64,000 nucleotides of DNA from assembly GCF_030209745.1 (NCBI RefSeq), contig NZ_JARVRJ010000005.1, positions 62,001-126,000 on the forward strand, given 5' to 3'. This document shows, piece after piece, positions 33,986-42,126 of this stretch. This DNA is from Arthrobacter sp. fls2-241-R2A-200. GTDB taxonomy: Bacteria > Actinomycetota > Actinomycetes > Actinomycetales > Micrococcaceae. The notes beneath the pieces were generated by a model. That model was not told the origin of the DNA and did not search any database. It saw nothing but the letters and a program-made list of their open reading frames with translations. The position numbers and the translations under genes were made by a program. The stretch's first letter is position 1, and every line of letters begins with the position of its first letter.

Positions 33986-34711
33986 CTAGTGGCCCATTCC
34001 GAGGCCGCCGTCAACGGGTATTACGGCACCGGATATGTAGGCGGCTTCATCGCTGGCCACCCAACGAACCACGTTGGCTACCTCGGAAGCTTCGGCGAAC
34101 CGGCCGGCCGGGACATTCGCCAAGTACGATTTCTGCGTCTCTTCGGGCAGTTCAGCGGTCATGTCGGTATTGATGAAGCCTGGGGCCACGACGTTGGCGG
34201 TGATGCCGCGGCTGCCGAGTTCCCGCGTCAGGGAACGGGCAATGCCAACCATCCCGGCTTTGGAAGCTGAATAGTTAATCTGGCCGGGGGCGCCGTACAG
34301 GCCGGAAACCGAAGAAATGAGCACGACCCGACCTTTGCGCAGGCGGATCATCCCCTTGGACGCGCGCTTGATAACGCGGAAAGCGCCGGTGAGGTTGGTG
34401 TCCAGGACGGAGGTGAAGTCGGCCTCGCTCATCCGCAGCAACAGCGTGTCCTTGGTGATGCCGGCATTTGCCACCAACACTTCAACAGGACCGTGTGCCT
34501 CTTCCACCTTTTTAAAGGCCTCATCGATGGAAGCCTCATCGGTAACGTCGGCCTTGACGCCCAGGATTCCTTCAGGCAGTTCAGTTTCACTGCGGTAAGT
34601 AACCGCCACCTTGTCCCCGTTGGCCAGGAATGACTCGGCAATGGCCAAGCCGATGCCGCGATTACCGCCGGTGATGAGGACGCTACGGCCGTTGGATACT
34701 GCTTCAGACAT
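33986..34711 (-). CDS. fabG: 3-oxoacyl-ACP reductase FabG
   Basis: 241 residues, the standard FabG length. TGGNRGIG near 15, NAGITKDTLLLRM near 86, active-site Ser in ISSVSGLYGAPGQ, and Tyr/Lys in NYSASKAG; C-terminal GAVIPVDGGLGMGH. NADPH-dependent reduction of 3-oxoacyl-ACP in fatty-acid synthesis. The ATG at 34711 has GGAG 9 nt upstream. Much longer in-frame extensions upstream are noise. Confidence 0.92.
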   Translation of the reverse strand: MSEAVSNGRSVLITGGNRGIGLAIAESFLANGDKVAVTYRSETELPEGILGVKADVTDEASIDEAFKKVEEAHGPVEVLVANAGITKDTLLLRMSEADFTSVLDTNLTGAFRVIKRASKGMIRLRKGRVVLISSVSGLYGAPGQINYSASKAGMVGIARSLTRELGSRGITANVVAPGFINTDMTAELPEETQKSYLANVPAGRFAEASEVANVVRWVASDEAAYISGAVIPVDGGLGMGH

Positions 34712-34856
34712 GCTTGGACTCCGGATTCTGCGGCAGGCATCCGCCACGTTGAAGAGGGATTTTTCTGGTTCGATCTTATCCGCAGCGCCCGCCCGCCGCG
34801 GATAGCAGCCCTGGTTTGGGTGGTCACGGCCTTGGTGAGAGAATTGGGGGAAGCCT

Positions 34857-35354
34857 TTGGAGCGTGATGATTCAGCTGTGACACAAGAAGACAGTCCCCT
34901 GCAGCATGCGCCCGGGGATCCGGATGACGTATCCGGGGACCCGGAGGTGCACAGCATTACCGATGCCGCCGCCGCGCACTCGGAAGACATGCGGGATCGC
35001 ATGATCAAGTACGCCGTCGCTATGGGAATCCGCATGGTGTGCATCGTCCTGATCTTCGTGGTGGACGGCTGGTTCAAAATCATCGCGATCGCAGGGGCAG
35101 TCTTTCTTCCGTGGATTGCCGTGGTTATCGCCAACGGGAGCGACAAGGCGGAAGTCCCCAGCGATTCCCTCCTGGAATACCTCCCGGTTCCCGAGATCGA
35201 AGGGCCGGCCACGCATGTCGGGACGCCCCCAGAGGAAGGACCGACGATCCTCCAGGGCGAAGTGGTGGACGAAGAGCCGCCGACCACAGAAGCCCCGGAC
35301 GTGCGCTCCGGCAACCCGCCCCGAAAACCCAACAGCGAGGAGGCGACGTCATGA
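34857..35354 (+). CDS. DUF3099 membrane protein
   Basis: 165 residues. A polar N-terminus with HSITDAAAAHSEDMRDRMIKY, two closely spaced hydrophobic segments (about 50-92, MVCIVLIFVV and IIAIAGAVFLPWIAVVI), then an acidic Pro-rich cytoplasmic tail. This architecture fits the actinobacterial DUF3099 family; function unknown. The TTG at 34857 is preceded by GGGGGAA. The stop overlaps the next gene by 4 nt, and SURF1 follows, so it may be part of a cytochrome-oxidase-linked operon. Confidence 0.82.
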   Translation: MERDDSAVTQEDSPLQHAPGDPDDVSGDPEVHSITDAAAAHSEDMRDRMIKYAVAMGIRMVCIVLIFVVDGWFKIIAIAGAVFLPWIAVVIANGSDKAEVPSDSLLEYLPVPEIEGPATHVGTPPEEGPTILQGEVVDEEPPTTEAPDVRSGNPPRKPNSEEATS

Positions 35355-35626
35355 ACATCCTCAACCTTGGTGGGTTAGGATCCCCCCAACAGGATTCAAG
35401 GAGCACCACTGGCCCTGCCCTGTGTGCCCGCAAAGGATGCCGTGCCGGCGCCACGTGGCAGTTGCTGTGGAATAATCCCCGCATCCACACCCCCGAACGC
35501 CGTAAGGTCTGGTTGGCATGCGAAGAGCACAGGGAATGGCTGGAGGAATACCTGAAGACACGGGAACTCTGGAAAGAAACCCAGCCTTTTAAGGTTGTTG
35601 GTGCACCATCGAACGAGGCCGGCTGA
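35351..35626 (+). CDS. Small Cys/His protein, possible zinc-binding (unknown function)
   Basis: 91 residues. CARKGC near 28-33 and CEEH near 62-65 form a plausible Cys3-His metal site, with conserved-looking aromatics (ATWQLLWNNPRIH, KVWLACEEHREWL). It starts with an ATGA overlap on the DUF3099 gene and its TGA is directly followed by the SURF1 ATG, so all three are co-translated. I do not recognise a characterised family. Confidence 0.8.
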   Translation: MNILNLGGLGSPQQDSRSTTGPALCARKGCRAGATWQLLWNNPRIHTPERRKVWLACEEHREWLEEYLKTRELWKETQPFKVVGAPSNEAG

Positions 35627-36493
35627 ATGTACCGTTTCCTTTTCTCCAGCAAGTGGCTGGGGTACTTCGTCTTGGCTGCCGTCTTCGCCACGGGATGCGT
35701 GCTGCTTGGCCGGTGGCAGATGGACCGCCGCGCAGAAACCCTCGCCGAGATAAACCGCGTGGTGACCAATTACTCAGCCGCTCCAGTCCCCTTTTCCCAG
35801 GTAAAGAACCAATTCGCGTCCTTGGATCCGGAGCGGGAATGGACGCAGGTCGAGCTAAGAGGCAGCTATGATCTGGCCGGTGAACGTGTGGTTCGAAACC
35901 GTCCCCTCAACGGGCAACCTGGCTATGAGGTTGTTGTGCCTTTCCGCTTGACCACCGGAGATGCTGTGGTGATTGATCGTGGCTGGTTACCCATCGGCAA
36001 CAAGACCCCGGGCCACCCCGACACCATCCCCGCGCCACCAAGTGGACAAGTGACAGTGGTCGCCCGCCTCAAGGCTTCGGAACCCAATTTGGACCGAGGA
36101 TCCGTGGAAGGCCAGCTCGCGTCCATCGACCTCCCCACTTACGCCAGTGAACTCCAGTACCCCATAGCGACGGGAGCTTACGGACAACTGGCAAGCGAGA
36201 CCCCCAGCGTGCATGACATGCCCGCGCCGTTCCCCAAGCCCGAAACCGACGAAGGGACCCACCTCTCCTATTCGTTGCAGTGGTTTGCGTTCGGCGTCCT
36301 GATGTTCATCGGTTTCGGATACGCCGCGCGCCAACAGGCCCGTAATGCGGCGATTGACGCGGAAGAAGATGAAGAGGACGAGTTCATCGCTGCGGGCGGA
36401 CTGCCCAAGCGGAGGGCCCCGGCTCCTCGAAAGAATAAGCGGCCGACCGCCGAAGACGAGGAAGATGCGATCCTTGATGCCCAAGGTTACTGA
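35627..36493 (+). CDS. SURF1 family cytochrome oxidase assembly protein
   Basis: 288 residues: an N-terminal membrane helix (WLGYFVLAAVFATGCVLLGRWQ, 10-31), an extracytoplasmic beta-rich domain (GYEVVVPFRLTTGDAVVIDRGWLP), a second helix near 220-238, and a charged tail. The family signature LGRWQMDRR after the first helix is present. SURF1 helps insert heme a into cytochrome c oxidase subunit I. Heme a synthesis genes ctaA and ctaB lie about 16 kb away in this window. Confidence 0.92.
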   Translation: MYRFLFSSKWLGYFVLAAVFATGCVLLGRWQMDRRAETLAEINRVVTNYSAAPVPFSQVKNQFASLDPEREWTQVELRGSYDLAGERVVRNRPLNGQPGYEVVVPFRLTTGDAVVIDRGWLPIGNKTPGHPDTIPAPPSGQVTVVARLKASEPNLDRGSVEGQLASIDLPTYASELQYPIATGAYGQLASETPSVHDMPAPFPKPETDEGTHLSYSLQWFAFGVLMFIGFGYAARQQARNAAIDAEEDEEDEFIAAGGLPKRRAPAPRKNKRPTAEDEEDAILDAQGY

Positions 36494-36950
36494 TCCTGTA
36501 GGAAACGTCAGGCTGGCACTCAAGGCAGCCGGCGCGCCGGACACTGTCAGGATCTTCGAGCATAGCGTTCCGACGGCGGCAGCGGCGGCTGCCGTTCTCG
36601 GCTGCGACGTTGCAGCCATCGCAAACAGTCTTGTGTTCGAGCTCTCCGGCCGTCCCCTGCTGATCCTCGCCAGCGGCGCCGCCAAGGTCGATACCGCTCT
36701 TGTGGCCGATCAGTTGGGGCTCGGCCGGATCCGCCGGGCCAGTCCGGATTTCGTCCTGGAACATACGGGCCAGGAAGTTGGCGGAGTTGCCCCGGTGGGC
36801 CACCCTGGCCCCATCCGCACTGTTCTTGACGCCTCGCTTGAGCAGTACCCGCTGCTGTGGGCCGGAGCCGGTGACCACAACGCCATGTTCTCCATCAGCT
36901 ATGAGGAACTCGCACGGATCACCGAAGCCGAACCACTGAGGGTCCGCTGA
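36477..36950 (+). CDS. YbaK/EbsC-type aminoacyl-tRNA deacylase-like protein
   Basis: 157 residues with the YbaK fold: a helical start, EHSVPTAAAAAAVLGCDVAAIANSL, LLILASGAAKVDTALVADQLG (candidate catalytic Lys70), FVLEHTGQEVGGVAPVGHPGP and AGAGDHNAMFSISYEEL. Such proteins hydrolyse mischarged tRNA (Cys/Pro/Ala); the exact specificity is unknown. ATG 36477 overlaps the SURF1 end by 17 nt; ATG 36465 is an alternative directly behind GAGGAAG. Confidence 0.88.
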   Translation: MPKVTDPVGNVRLALKAAGAPDTVRIFEHSVPTAAAAAAVLGCDVAAIANSLVFELSGRPLLILASGAAKVDTALVADQLGLGRIRRASPDFVLEHTGQEVGGVAPVGHPGPIRTVLDASLEQYPLLWAGAGDHNAMFSISYEELARITEAEPLRVR

Positions 36951-36989
36951 AGTAAGAGGCCGCTGAACTAGGAGCCCGCAGCGGCGGCG

Positions 36990-38588
36990 CTAGGCCAACG
37001 TGATGAGGTCGAGGTAGTCCTCGTTCCAGTGGTCCTCCACCCCGTCGGGAAGCAATACCACACGCTCGGGGTTCAGGGCTGAGACCGCGCCTTCGTCGTG
37101 GCTGACCATCACGACGGCGCCGCTGTAGTTTTTGAGCGCCCCCAGAATTTCCGCGCGGCTGGCGGGGTCCAGGTTGTTGGTGGGTTCGTCCAGCAGCAAG
37201 ACGTTGGCACTGGACGCCACGATGGTGGCAAGTGCAAGTCGTGTCTTTTCACCACCGGACAATACGCCCGCCGGCTTCTCGACGTCGTCTCCCGAGAAGA
37301 GGAATGAGCCCAGGATGCCCCGAACCTCCGCATCCTTCATGTCCGGGGCGGAGGAGCGCATGTTCTCAAGAACGGTGCGGTCGACGTCGAGCGTTTCGTG
37401 CTCCTGGGCGTAGTAACCGACCTTCAGTCCGTGCCCGGGGATGATTTCGCCGGTGTCCGGTTTGTCGACTCCGGCAAGCATGCGCAGAAGAGTGGTCTTG
37501 CCGGCACCGTTGAGGCCAAGAATGACCACCTTCGACCCGCGATCGATCGCCAAATCGACGTCGGTGAAAATTTCAAGGGAGCCGTAGGACTTGCTGAGGC
37601 CTTCGGCGGTCAGCGGTGTCTTGCCACACGGCGATGGATCGGGGAAGCGCAACGCTGCCACCCGGTCATTCTCACGCACTGCCTCGAGGCCGCTCAAAAG
37701 GCGCTCAGCTCGCTTGGCCATGTTTTGCGCAGCCACGGCCTTCGTAGCCTTGGCACGCATCTTGTTGGCTTGGTCAATAAGTACTTGGGCCTTCTTTTCG
37801 GCGTTTGCACGCTCGCGCTTGCGCGCACGCTCGTCCGTCTCGCGCTGAAGCAGGTAGCGCTTCCAGTCCATGTTGTAGTAGTCGATCTGCGCGCGGTTGG
37901 CGTCAAGCAGGAAGACCTTGTTCACCGTGGCTTCCAGGAGATCCGTGTCGTGGCTGATCACGATCAAGCCGCCTTGGTGGTTCTTGAGGAAGTCGCGCAA
38001 CCAAGTAATGGAATCGGCGTCGAGGTGGTTGGTGGGCTCGTCAAGAAGGAGCGTCTCAGCGTCCGAATACAAGATCCGCGCCAACTCCACGCGGCGGCGC
38101 TGGCCACCTGAGAGCGTCTTCAGCGGCTGGTTGAGGAGCCGATCGGGCAACGCAAGGTTGGAGGAGATGGCGGCAGCTTCGGCCTCTGCCGCGTAACCGC
38201 CACCGGCCAGGAATTCCGTTTCCAAACGGTCATAGCGGTTCATGGCCTTACGCTGGACCGCGGCGTCCTCGCTCGCCATGTCCTCGTGGGCCTTCTTCAG
38301 TTTCCCGACCACCACATCCAAGCCCCGCGCGGAGAGAATCCGGTCGCGGGCAAGCTGCTCCATGTCCGGAGTCCGGGGATCCTGCGGCAAGTACCCGATC
38401 TCGCCGCTACGTGTCACTTTTCCGCTGGCGGGGAGGCCCTCACCTGCAAGGACTCGGGTAAGGGTTGTTTTGCCGGCTCCATTGCGGCCAACCAGCCCGA
38501 TTTTGTCCCCCCTGTCCACCCTGAAGTTCACCTGGTCCATGAGCAGGCGTGCGCCGGCGCGGAGTTCAAGATCCTGGACGGTAATCAA
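36990..38588 (-). CDS. ABC-F family ATPase (ribosome-associated)
   Basis: 532 residues, two full NBDs: Walker A GRNGAGKTT and GLNGAGKTT, signatures LSGGQRRRVELARIL and LSGGEKTRLALATIV, Walker B LLLLDEPTNHLDADS and LLLDEPTNNLD. The charged linker (about 240-310, RETDERARKRERANAEKK) is the ABC-F P-site tRNA-interaction motif region. No membrane domain. Probably a translation factor of the Uup/YdiF type; antibiotic resistance cannot be judged. The TTG start is the best available but lacks a strong ribosome-binding site. Confidence 0.9.
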   Translation of the reverse strand: MITVQDLELRAGARLLMDQVNFRVDRGDKIGLVGRNGAGKTTLTRVLAGEGLPASGKVTRSGEIGYLPQDPRTPDMEQLARDRILSARGLDVVVGKLKKAHEDMASEDAAVQRKAMNRYDRLETEFLAGGGYAAEAEAAAISSNLALPDRLLNQPLKTLSGGQRRRVELARILYSDAETLLLDEPTNHLDADSITWLRDFLKNHQGGLIVISHDTDLLEATVNKVFLLDANRAQIDYYNMDWKRYLLQRETDERARKRERANAEKKAQVLIDQANKMRAKATKAVAAQNMAKRAERLLSGLEAVRENDRVAALRFPDPSPCGKTPLTAEGLSKSYGSLEIFTDVDLAIDRGSKVVILGLNGAGKTTLLRMLAGVDKPDTGEIIPGHGLKVGYYAQEHETLDVDRTVLENMRSSAPDMKDAEVRGILGSFLFSGDDVEKPAGVLSGGEKTRLALATIVASSANVLLLDEPTNNLDPASRAEILGALKNYSGAVVMVSHDEGAVSALNPERVVLLPDGVEDHWNEDYLDLITLA

Positions 38589-38891
38589 TTCGGGTGATGC
38601 CTTTCAATGGGGAACGCCTGCGGAACCGGTGGGCCGGGTGAGTGAGGCGGGTACGGCCGTAAGAACAGCCTTACCAAGTCTACCGGCACCCCGGACGCGC
38701 GCATGCATCCGTCGAAACGGGGCCGAGTGCGGGCCATGCGCGCCGGCAAGGTTCGGCAATCTGTGCCAAGGGCTAAACAATTCCGGTTCCGTATTGTGGA
38801 GAGGCTCCAAAAAACCCCACCCCCATGCTCCCTATCCTCGATATCAGGGGGAACCCGCCCACATCACCCGCATCATCCCGATAGGACCATC
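38589..38891. other. Intergenic region between the divergent abc-F and bioY genes
   Basis: 303 bp holding the two divergent promoters, which I cannot place with confidence. I see no BirA- or BioQ-type operator that I would defend, and no convincing small gene. TGGAG/CTCCA (38797-38809) followed by A residues is a minor hairpin. Confidence 0.5.
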
Positions 38892-39524
38892 ATGAACACC
38901 ACTGACTCTCCGACAGCTTCCACCCCGTCACTCCAGCGGGGCGCCCCTTCGAGGAAGCGTTGGACCGCAACCGACATCGGGCTGATTGCCGTCTTCGCGG
39001 CCCTCGTTGCTGCATCGGCGGTTGTTCCCGGAATTCCCGTGGGCGCGCTTGGGGTGCCCATCACCTTGGTGACCCTGACCGTCATGCTCAGTGGCCTGGT
39101 CCTGGGCCCGGGCCGTGGGTTCGCCGCCGTCGGGCTGTATGTCCTGTTGGGACTAGCGGGCTTGCCGATCTTCAGCGGTGGCCGCAGCGGCCTTGGTATC
39201 TTGGCTACGCCGTCGGCCGGATACATCATCGCGTTCCCGCTGGCTGCCGCCGCAACCGGATACCTCGCCGCCTTCGTCATTCGGCGGACGTCCAAGGCTC
39301 GCGCGCCGTGGCTGTTCGTGGCAACGATGATCAGCAGCGTCGTGATCGTTCACGCCCTGGGAGTGCTGGGCATGATGGTCAACGCGAAGCTGGACCTCAG
39401 CAAGGCTTTCTTGGCCGACCTTCCCTTCTACCCGGGTGACATCTTGAAGAACGTCCTGGCAGTGGTCATAGCCGTGGCCATCCACAAAGCGTTCCCGGAC
39501 GTCTTGGTGCGCCGGGTCAAGTAG
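38892..39524 (+). CDS. bioY: Biotin ECF transporter S component
   Basis: 210 residues, about six hydrophobic segments. Typical BioY blocks are PITLVTLTVMLSGLVLGPG, VGLYVLLGLAGLPIFSGGRSG and ATPSAGYIIAFPLAA. It binds biotin in the membrane and works with the ATPase and T component encoded next. The ATG at 38892 has GATAGGA 6 nt upstream. Nineteen nt before bioM. Confidence 0.94.
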   Translation: MNTTDSPTASTPSLQRGAPSRKRWTATDIGLIAVFAALVAASAVVPGIPVGALGVPITLVTLTVMLSGLVLGPGRGFAAVGLYVLLGLAGLPIFSGGRSGLGILATPSAGYIIAFPLAAAATGYLAAFVIRRTSKARAPWLFVATMISSVVIVHALGVLGMMVNAKLDLSKAFLADLPFYPGDILKNVLAVVIAVAIHKAFPDVLVRRVK

Positions 39525-39542
39525 AGCTGGAACAATTACCCC

Positions 39543-40280
39543 ATGGACGCCATCTGCATGGACCGGGTCTCGGTACGGGTCACGGTCGAGGGCAGCGACG
39601 CAGCTAAAACCCTGCTCCACGACCTAACACTGAACTTGACCGAACAGCGGATAGGCGTCATCGGCGCCAACGGTTCCGGGAAGTCCACTTTGCTCCGGCT
39701 TTTGAACGGCTTGGTTGAACCGAGCGAGGGAACCGTAGTGGTTCACGGTCAGGACACTGTTTCGGCGGGGAGCCGGGTCCGTGGGAACGTCGGATTCGTG
39801 TTCACCGACCCCTTGTCCCAACTGGTGATGCCGACAGGGCGCGAGGACGTCGAGCTTTCCCTGCGCCGGACAGTGAAGAACCGCAAGGAAAGGACAGCCC
39901 GTGCTGAGGCTGTCTTGGACCGCTTCGGGTTGCTTCGCCTCGCGGACCAGAGTATCTACGAATTGTCCGGCGGCGAACGTCAGCTGCTGGCCCTGGCTGT
40001 AGTCCTGGCTGTGGATCCTGCCGTGCTGGTCCTCGACGAGCCGTCCACCCTGCTCGACCTCAGGAACCGGGAACTGCTGCGGACCACGATTGCTGGTTTG
40101 GAACAACAGGTGGTCATGTCCACCCACGACCTCGACCTGGTGTTGGACATGGATCGGGTGCTGGTGGTGGATTCGGGGCAGATCATGTTCGACGGCGAGG
40201 CCGCCGAGGCCGTTGCGTACTACCGGCACGCGTGTGCCACCGCGCTGAACGCCGACCAGCTCGGGGGCACCCGTCGATGA
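39543..40280 (+). CDS. bioM: Biotin ECF transporter ATPase
   Basis: 245 residues, one NBD: Walker A GANGSGKST, signature LSGGERQLLALAVVL, Walker B VLVLDEPSTLLD, H-loop STHDLDLV. It energises BioY-mediated biotin uptake. The stop overlaps the bioN start by 4 nt. Position directly after bioY makes the biotin assignment firm. Confidence 0.92.
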   Translation: MDAICMDRVSVRVTVEGSDAAKTLLHDLTLNLTEQRIGVIGANGSGKSTLLRLLNGLVEPSEGTVVVHGQDTVSAGSRVRGNVGFVFTDPLSQLVMPTGREDVELSLRRTVKNRKERTARAEAVLDRFGLLRLADQSIYELSGGERQLLALAVVLAVDPAVLVLDEPSTLLDLRNRELLRTTIAGLEQQVVMSTHDLDLVLDMDRVLVVDSGQIMFDGEAAEAVAYYRHACATALNADQLGGTRR

Positions 40281-40915
40281 GGGGCCACGGCTACCTGGTG
40301 GGCAATTACGTGCCTGGCCATTCCGTGGTCCACCGCGCTCCCCTATGGCTGAAATTCCTCGTGGTGGCCGCCTGCGGAACTGCATCATTCCTGATCGTGG
40401 ACTGGCGCGTGTCCCTGCTGGTCTTCGTGGTGATGTGCGCCGTGTTCCTCAGCACCAGAATCGGAATGCGGCGGCTTCTGCGTACCATCCGAACAGTGGC
40501 CCCTATCCTTCTGGTCATTGGACTTTTCCAGTGGTGGCAGCTGGGCGGACCGACGTCGGCCCGAATCGTGTTAAACGTGTTGATCTGCGTTGTAGCCGCT
40601 TCCGTGCTGACGGCGACCACCCCCATGCAAGACCTTTTGGATGGCGTGGCCTCCTTGGCGAAGCCCTTCCGCAGGTTGGGTGCCGACCCCGAACGCTTCG
40701 CCCTGACTATCGCTGTGATGCTGCGTAGCATCCCCTATATTGCTGGCGCCTTCGCCGACGTGCGGGATTCGGCGCGCGCCCGTGGACTTGAACGGAACCC
40801 AAGGGCCCTCATTTTGCCGGTGTTCATCACTACCGTGGCGTACGCCCGCCAGACCGGGGACGCCCTGACCGCCCGGGGTCTGGGCGAACCCGAGGAACCC
40901 AGCGAGCAGTCCTAA
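40277..40915 (+). CDS. bioN: Biotin ECF transporter T component
   Basis: 212 residues with about five hydrophobic segments and both EcfT coupling motifs: ARARGLERNP near 172 and ALTARGLGEPE near the C-terminus, which contact the ATPase. ATGA overlap with bioM. It converges with a thiolase gene 10 nt away. Confidence 0.92.
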   Translation: MRGHGYLVGNYVPGHSVVHRAPLWLKFLVVAACGTASFLIVDWRVSLLVFVVMCAVFLSTRIGMRRLLRTIRTVAPILLVIGLFQWWQLGGPTSARIVLNVLICVVAASVLTATTPMQDLLDGVASLAKPFRRLGADPERFALTIAVMLRSIPYIAGAFADVRDSARARGLERNPRALILPVFITTVAYARQTGDALTARGLGEPEEPSEQS

Positions 40916-40925
40916 ACCCCGCTGC

Positions 40926-42125
40926 TTAGAGGCGCGCGTACTGCAGCAGGGCGGCCGTACCCATGCCGCCAGCGCTGCTGATCATGGCCAGTCCCAGCGC
41001 CAATTCCCCTGTGTCTTTGTAGCGGGCCCGGGCCTGGGCCAGCAACCTGGTCGCCAGCACCGCTCCGGACGCGCCATAGCCGTGGCCCAAGGCTAAAGCG
41101 CCGCCTTCCACGTTGGCGCGCGCCGGATCAATGCCGAGGTGTTGCAGGCAGGCAATCGTCTGGGAGGCGAACGCTTCGTTGAATTCCCACAGCCCCACAT
41201 CCCCGGCAGAAACTTTACGGGTAGCCAGCAGCCGCTCGGCAGCATGCGCTGCGCCTATTCCCAGCAGTTTCGGGTCCACGCCCTTGGTATCGCAACCGAG
41301 CACCATCATTCCCTCCGCCGCCCCAAGCTCGCGCGCCCGCTTGAGGGAGGTGATGACGACGGCGGCCGCGGCGTCCGCGTCGAAGCATGAGTTCCCTGCG
41401 GTGACCGTTCCGCCGCTGACAAACGACGGCGGAAACCGCACCATAAGTGCCGAACTCAGCGACGGCCTGGGGCCGTCGTCGGCATCCACCCAACGGCCCG
41501 GTACAGGCGATGGCAGGGGTACGATTTCCCCCACAAACCGGCCCGCGGACGAGGCGTCAATCGCCCGTCGGTGGCTCCGAAGCGCGAACTCGTCCTGACG
41601 TTCCCGGGTGATGTTGAATTCCTCGGCAACGTTCTCAGCCGCAACGCCCATGTCCGGATCCCCGAAGGTTTGGGGAACGAAAGTGGCCCTGGCGTAGAAG
41701 TCGAGGCTCCCGTCCGGATTTCGGTGGGCGCGCGCTGGAGCTGTGCTGATACTTTCAACTCCGCCGGCCAGGAACAGCGGATCGCCGCCACCGGCAACCA
41801 AGCGGGCAGCCAGAGCAATAGCATCCAGCCCGGAACCGCACTGGCGGTCGACGGTGACGCCGGGGACGGTGACCGGCAGGCCTGCTTCGAGCGCCGCAAA
41901 TCGTGCAAGGTTTCCGCCACCGCCCACCGCGTTGCCAATAATCACGTCGTCTACCTGGGCAGGGTCCGCCCCCGTGGCATCAACCAACGCCCGCAGGACG
42001 GGAGCCAGGAGTTCCGGTGCCCGGAGGTGCTTCAGTTGGCCATTCGCGCGGCAGATGGGCGTCCGTAGGGCAGCGATGACGACCGGTTGCCGCGACGGGT
42101 CGTCCGCGATATCGGAAGACGGCAT
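40926..42125 (-). CDS. Thiolase-like acetyl-CoA acyltransferase lacking the C-terminal Cys (YhfS-like)
   Basis: 399 residues. The nucleophilic Cys is in VDRQCGSGLDA near 93, NEAF is near 315, and the His is in GGALALGHGYGASGAV near 345. At the place of the second catalytic Cys (usually CxGGGxG) the sequence is MISSAGGMG, i.e. Ser. Its ATG is 1 nt after the stop of the acyl-CoA ligase gene. In Bacillus, a ligase/thiolase pair (yhfT, yhfS) accompanies a bioY gene; the same grouping here suggests a role tied to biotin or its acyl precursor. Reduced or altered thiolase chemistry is possible. Confidence 0.8.
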   Translation of the reverse strand: MPSSDIADDPSRQPVVIAALRTPICRANGQLKHLRAPELLAPVLRALVDATGADPAQVDDVIIGNAVGGGGNLARFAALEAGLPVTVPGVTVDRQCGSGLDAIALAARLVAGGGDPLFLAGGVESISTAPARAHRNPDGSLDFYARATFVPQTFGDPDMGVAAENVAEEFNITRERQDEFALRSHRRAIDASSAGRFVGEIVPLPSPVPGRWVDADDGPRPSLSSALMVRFPPSFVSGGTVTAGNSCFDADAAAAVVITSLKRARELGAAEGMMVLGCDTKGVDPKLLGIGAAHAAERLLATRKVSAGDVGLWEFNEAFASQTIACLQHLGIDPARANVEGGALALGHGYGASGAVLATRLLAQARARYKDTGELALGLAMISSAGGMGTAALLQYARL

Positions 42126-42126
42126 G

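Noticed and set aside
38604-38810. 68-codon minus-strand frame between abc-F and bioY
   Set aside because: Composition is that of GC-rich noncoding DNA and no ribosome-binding site is present.
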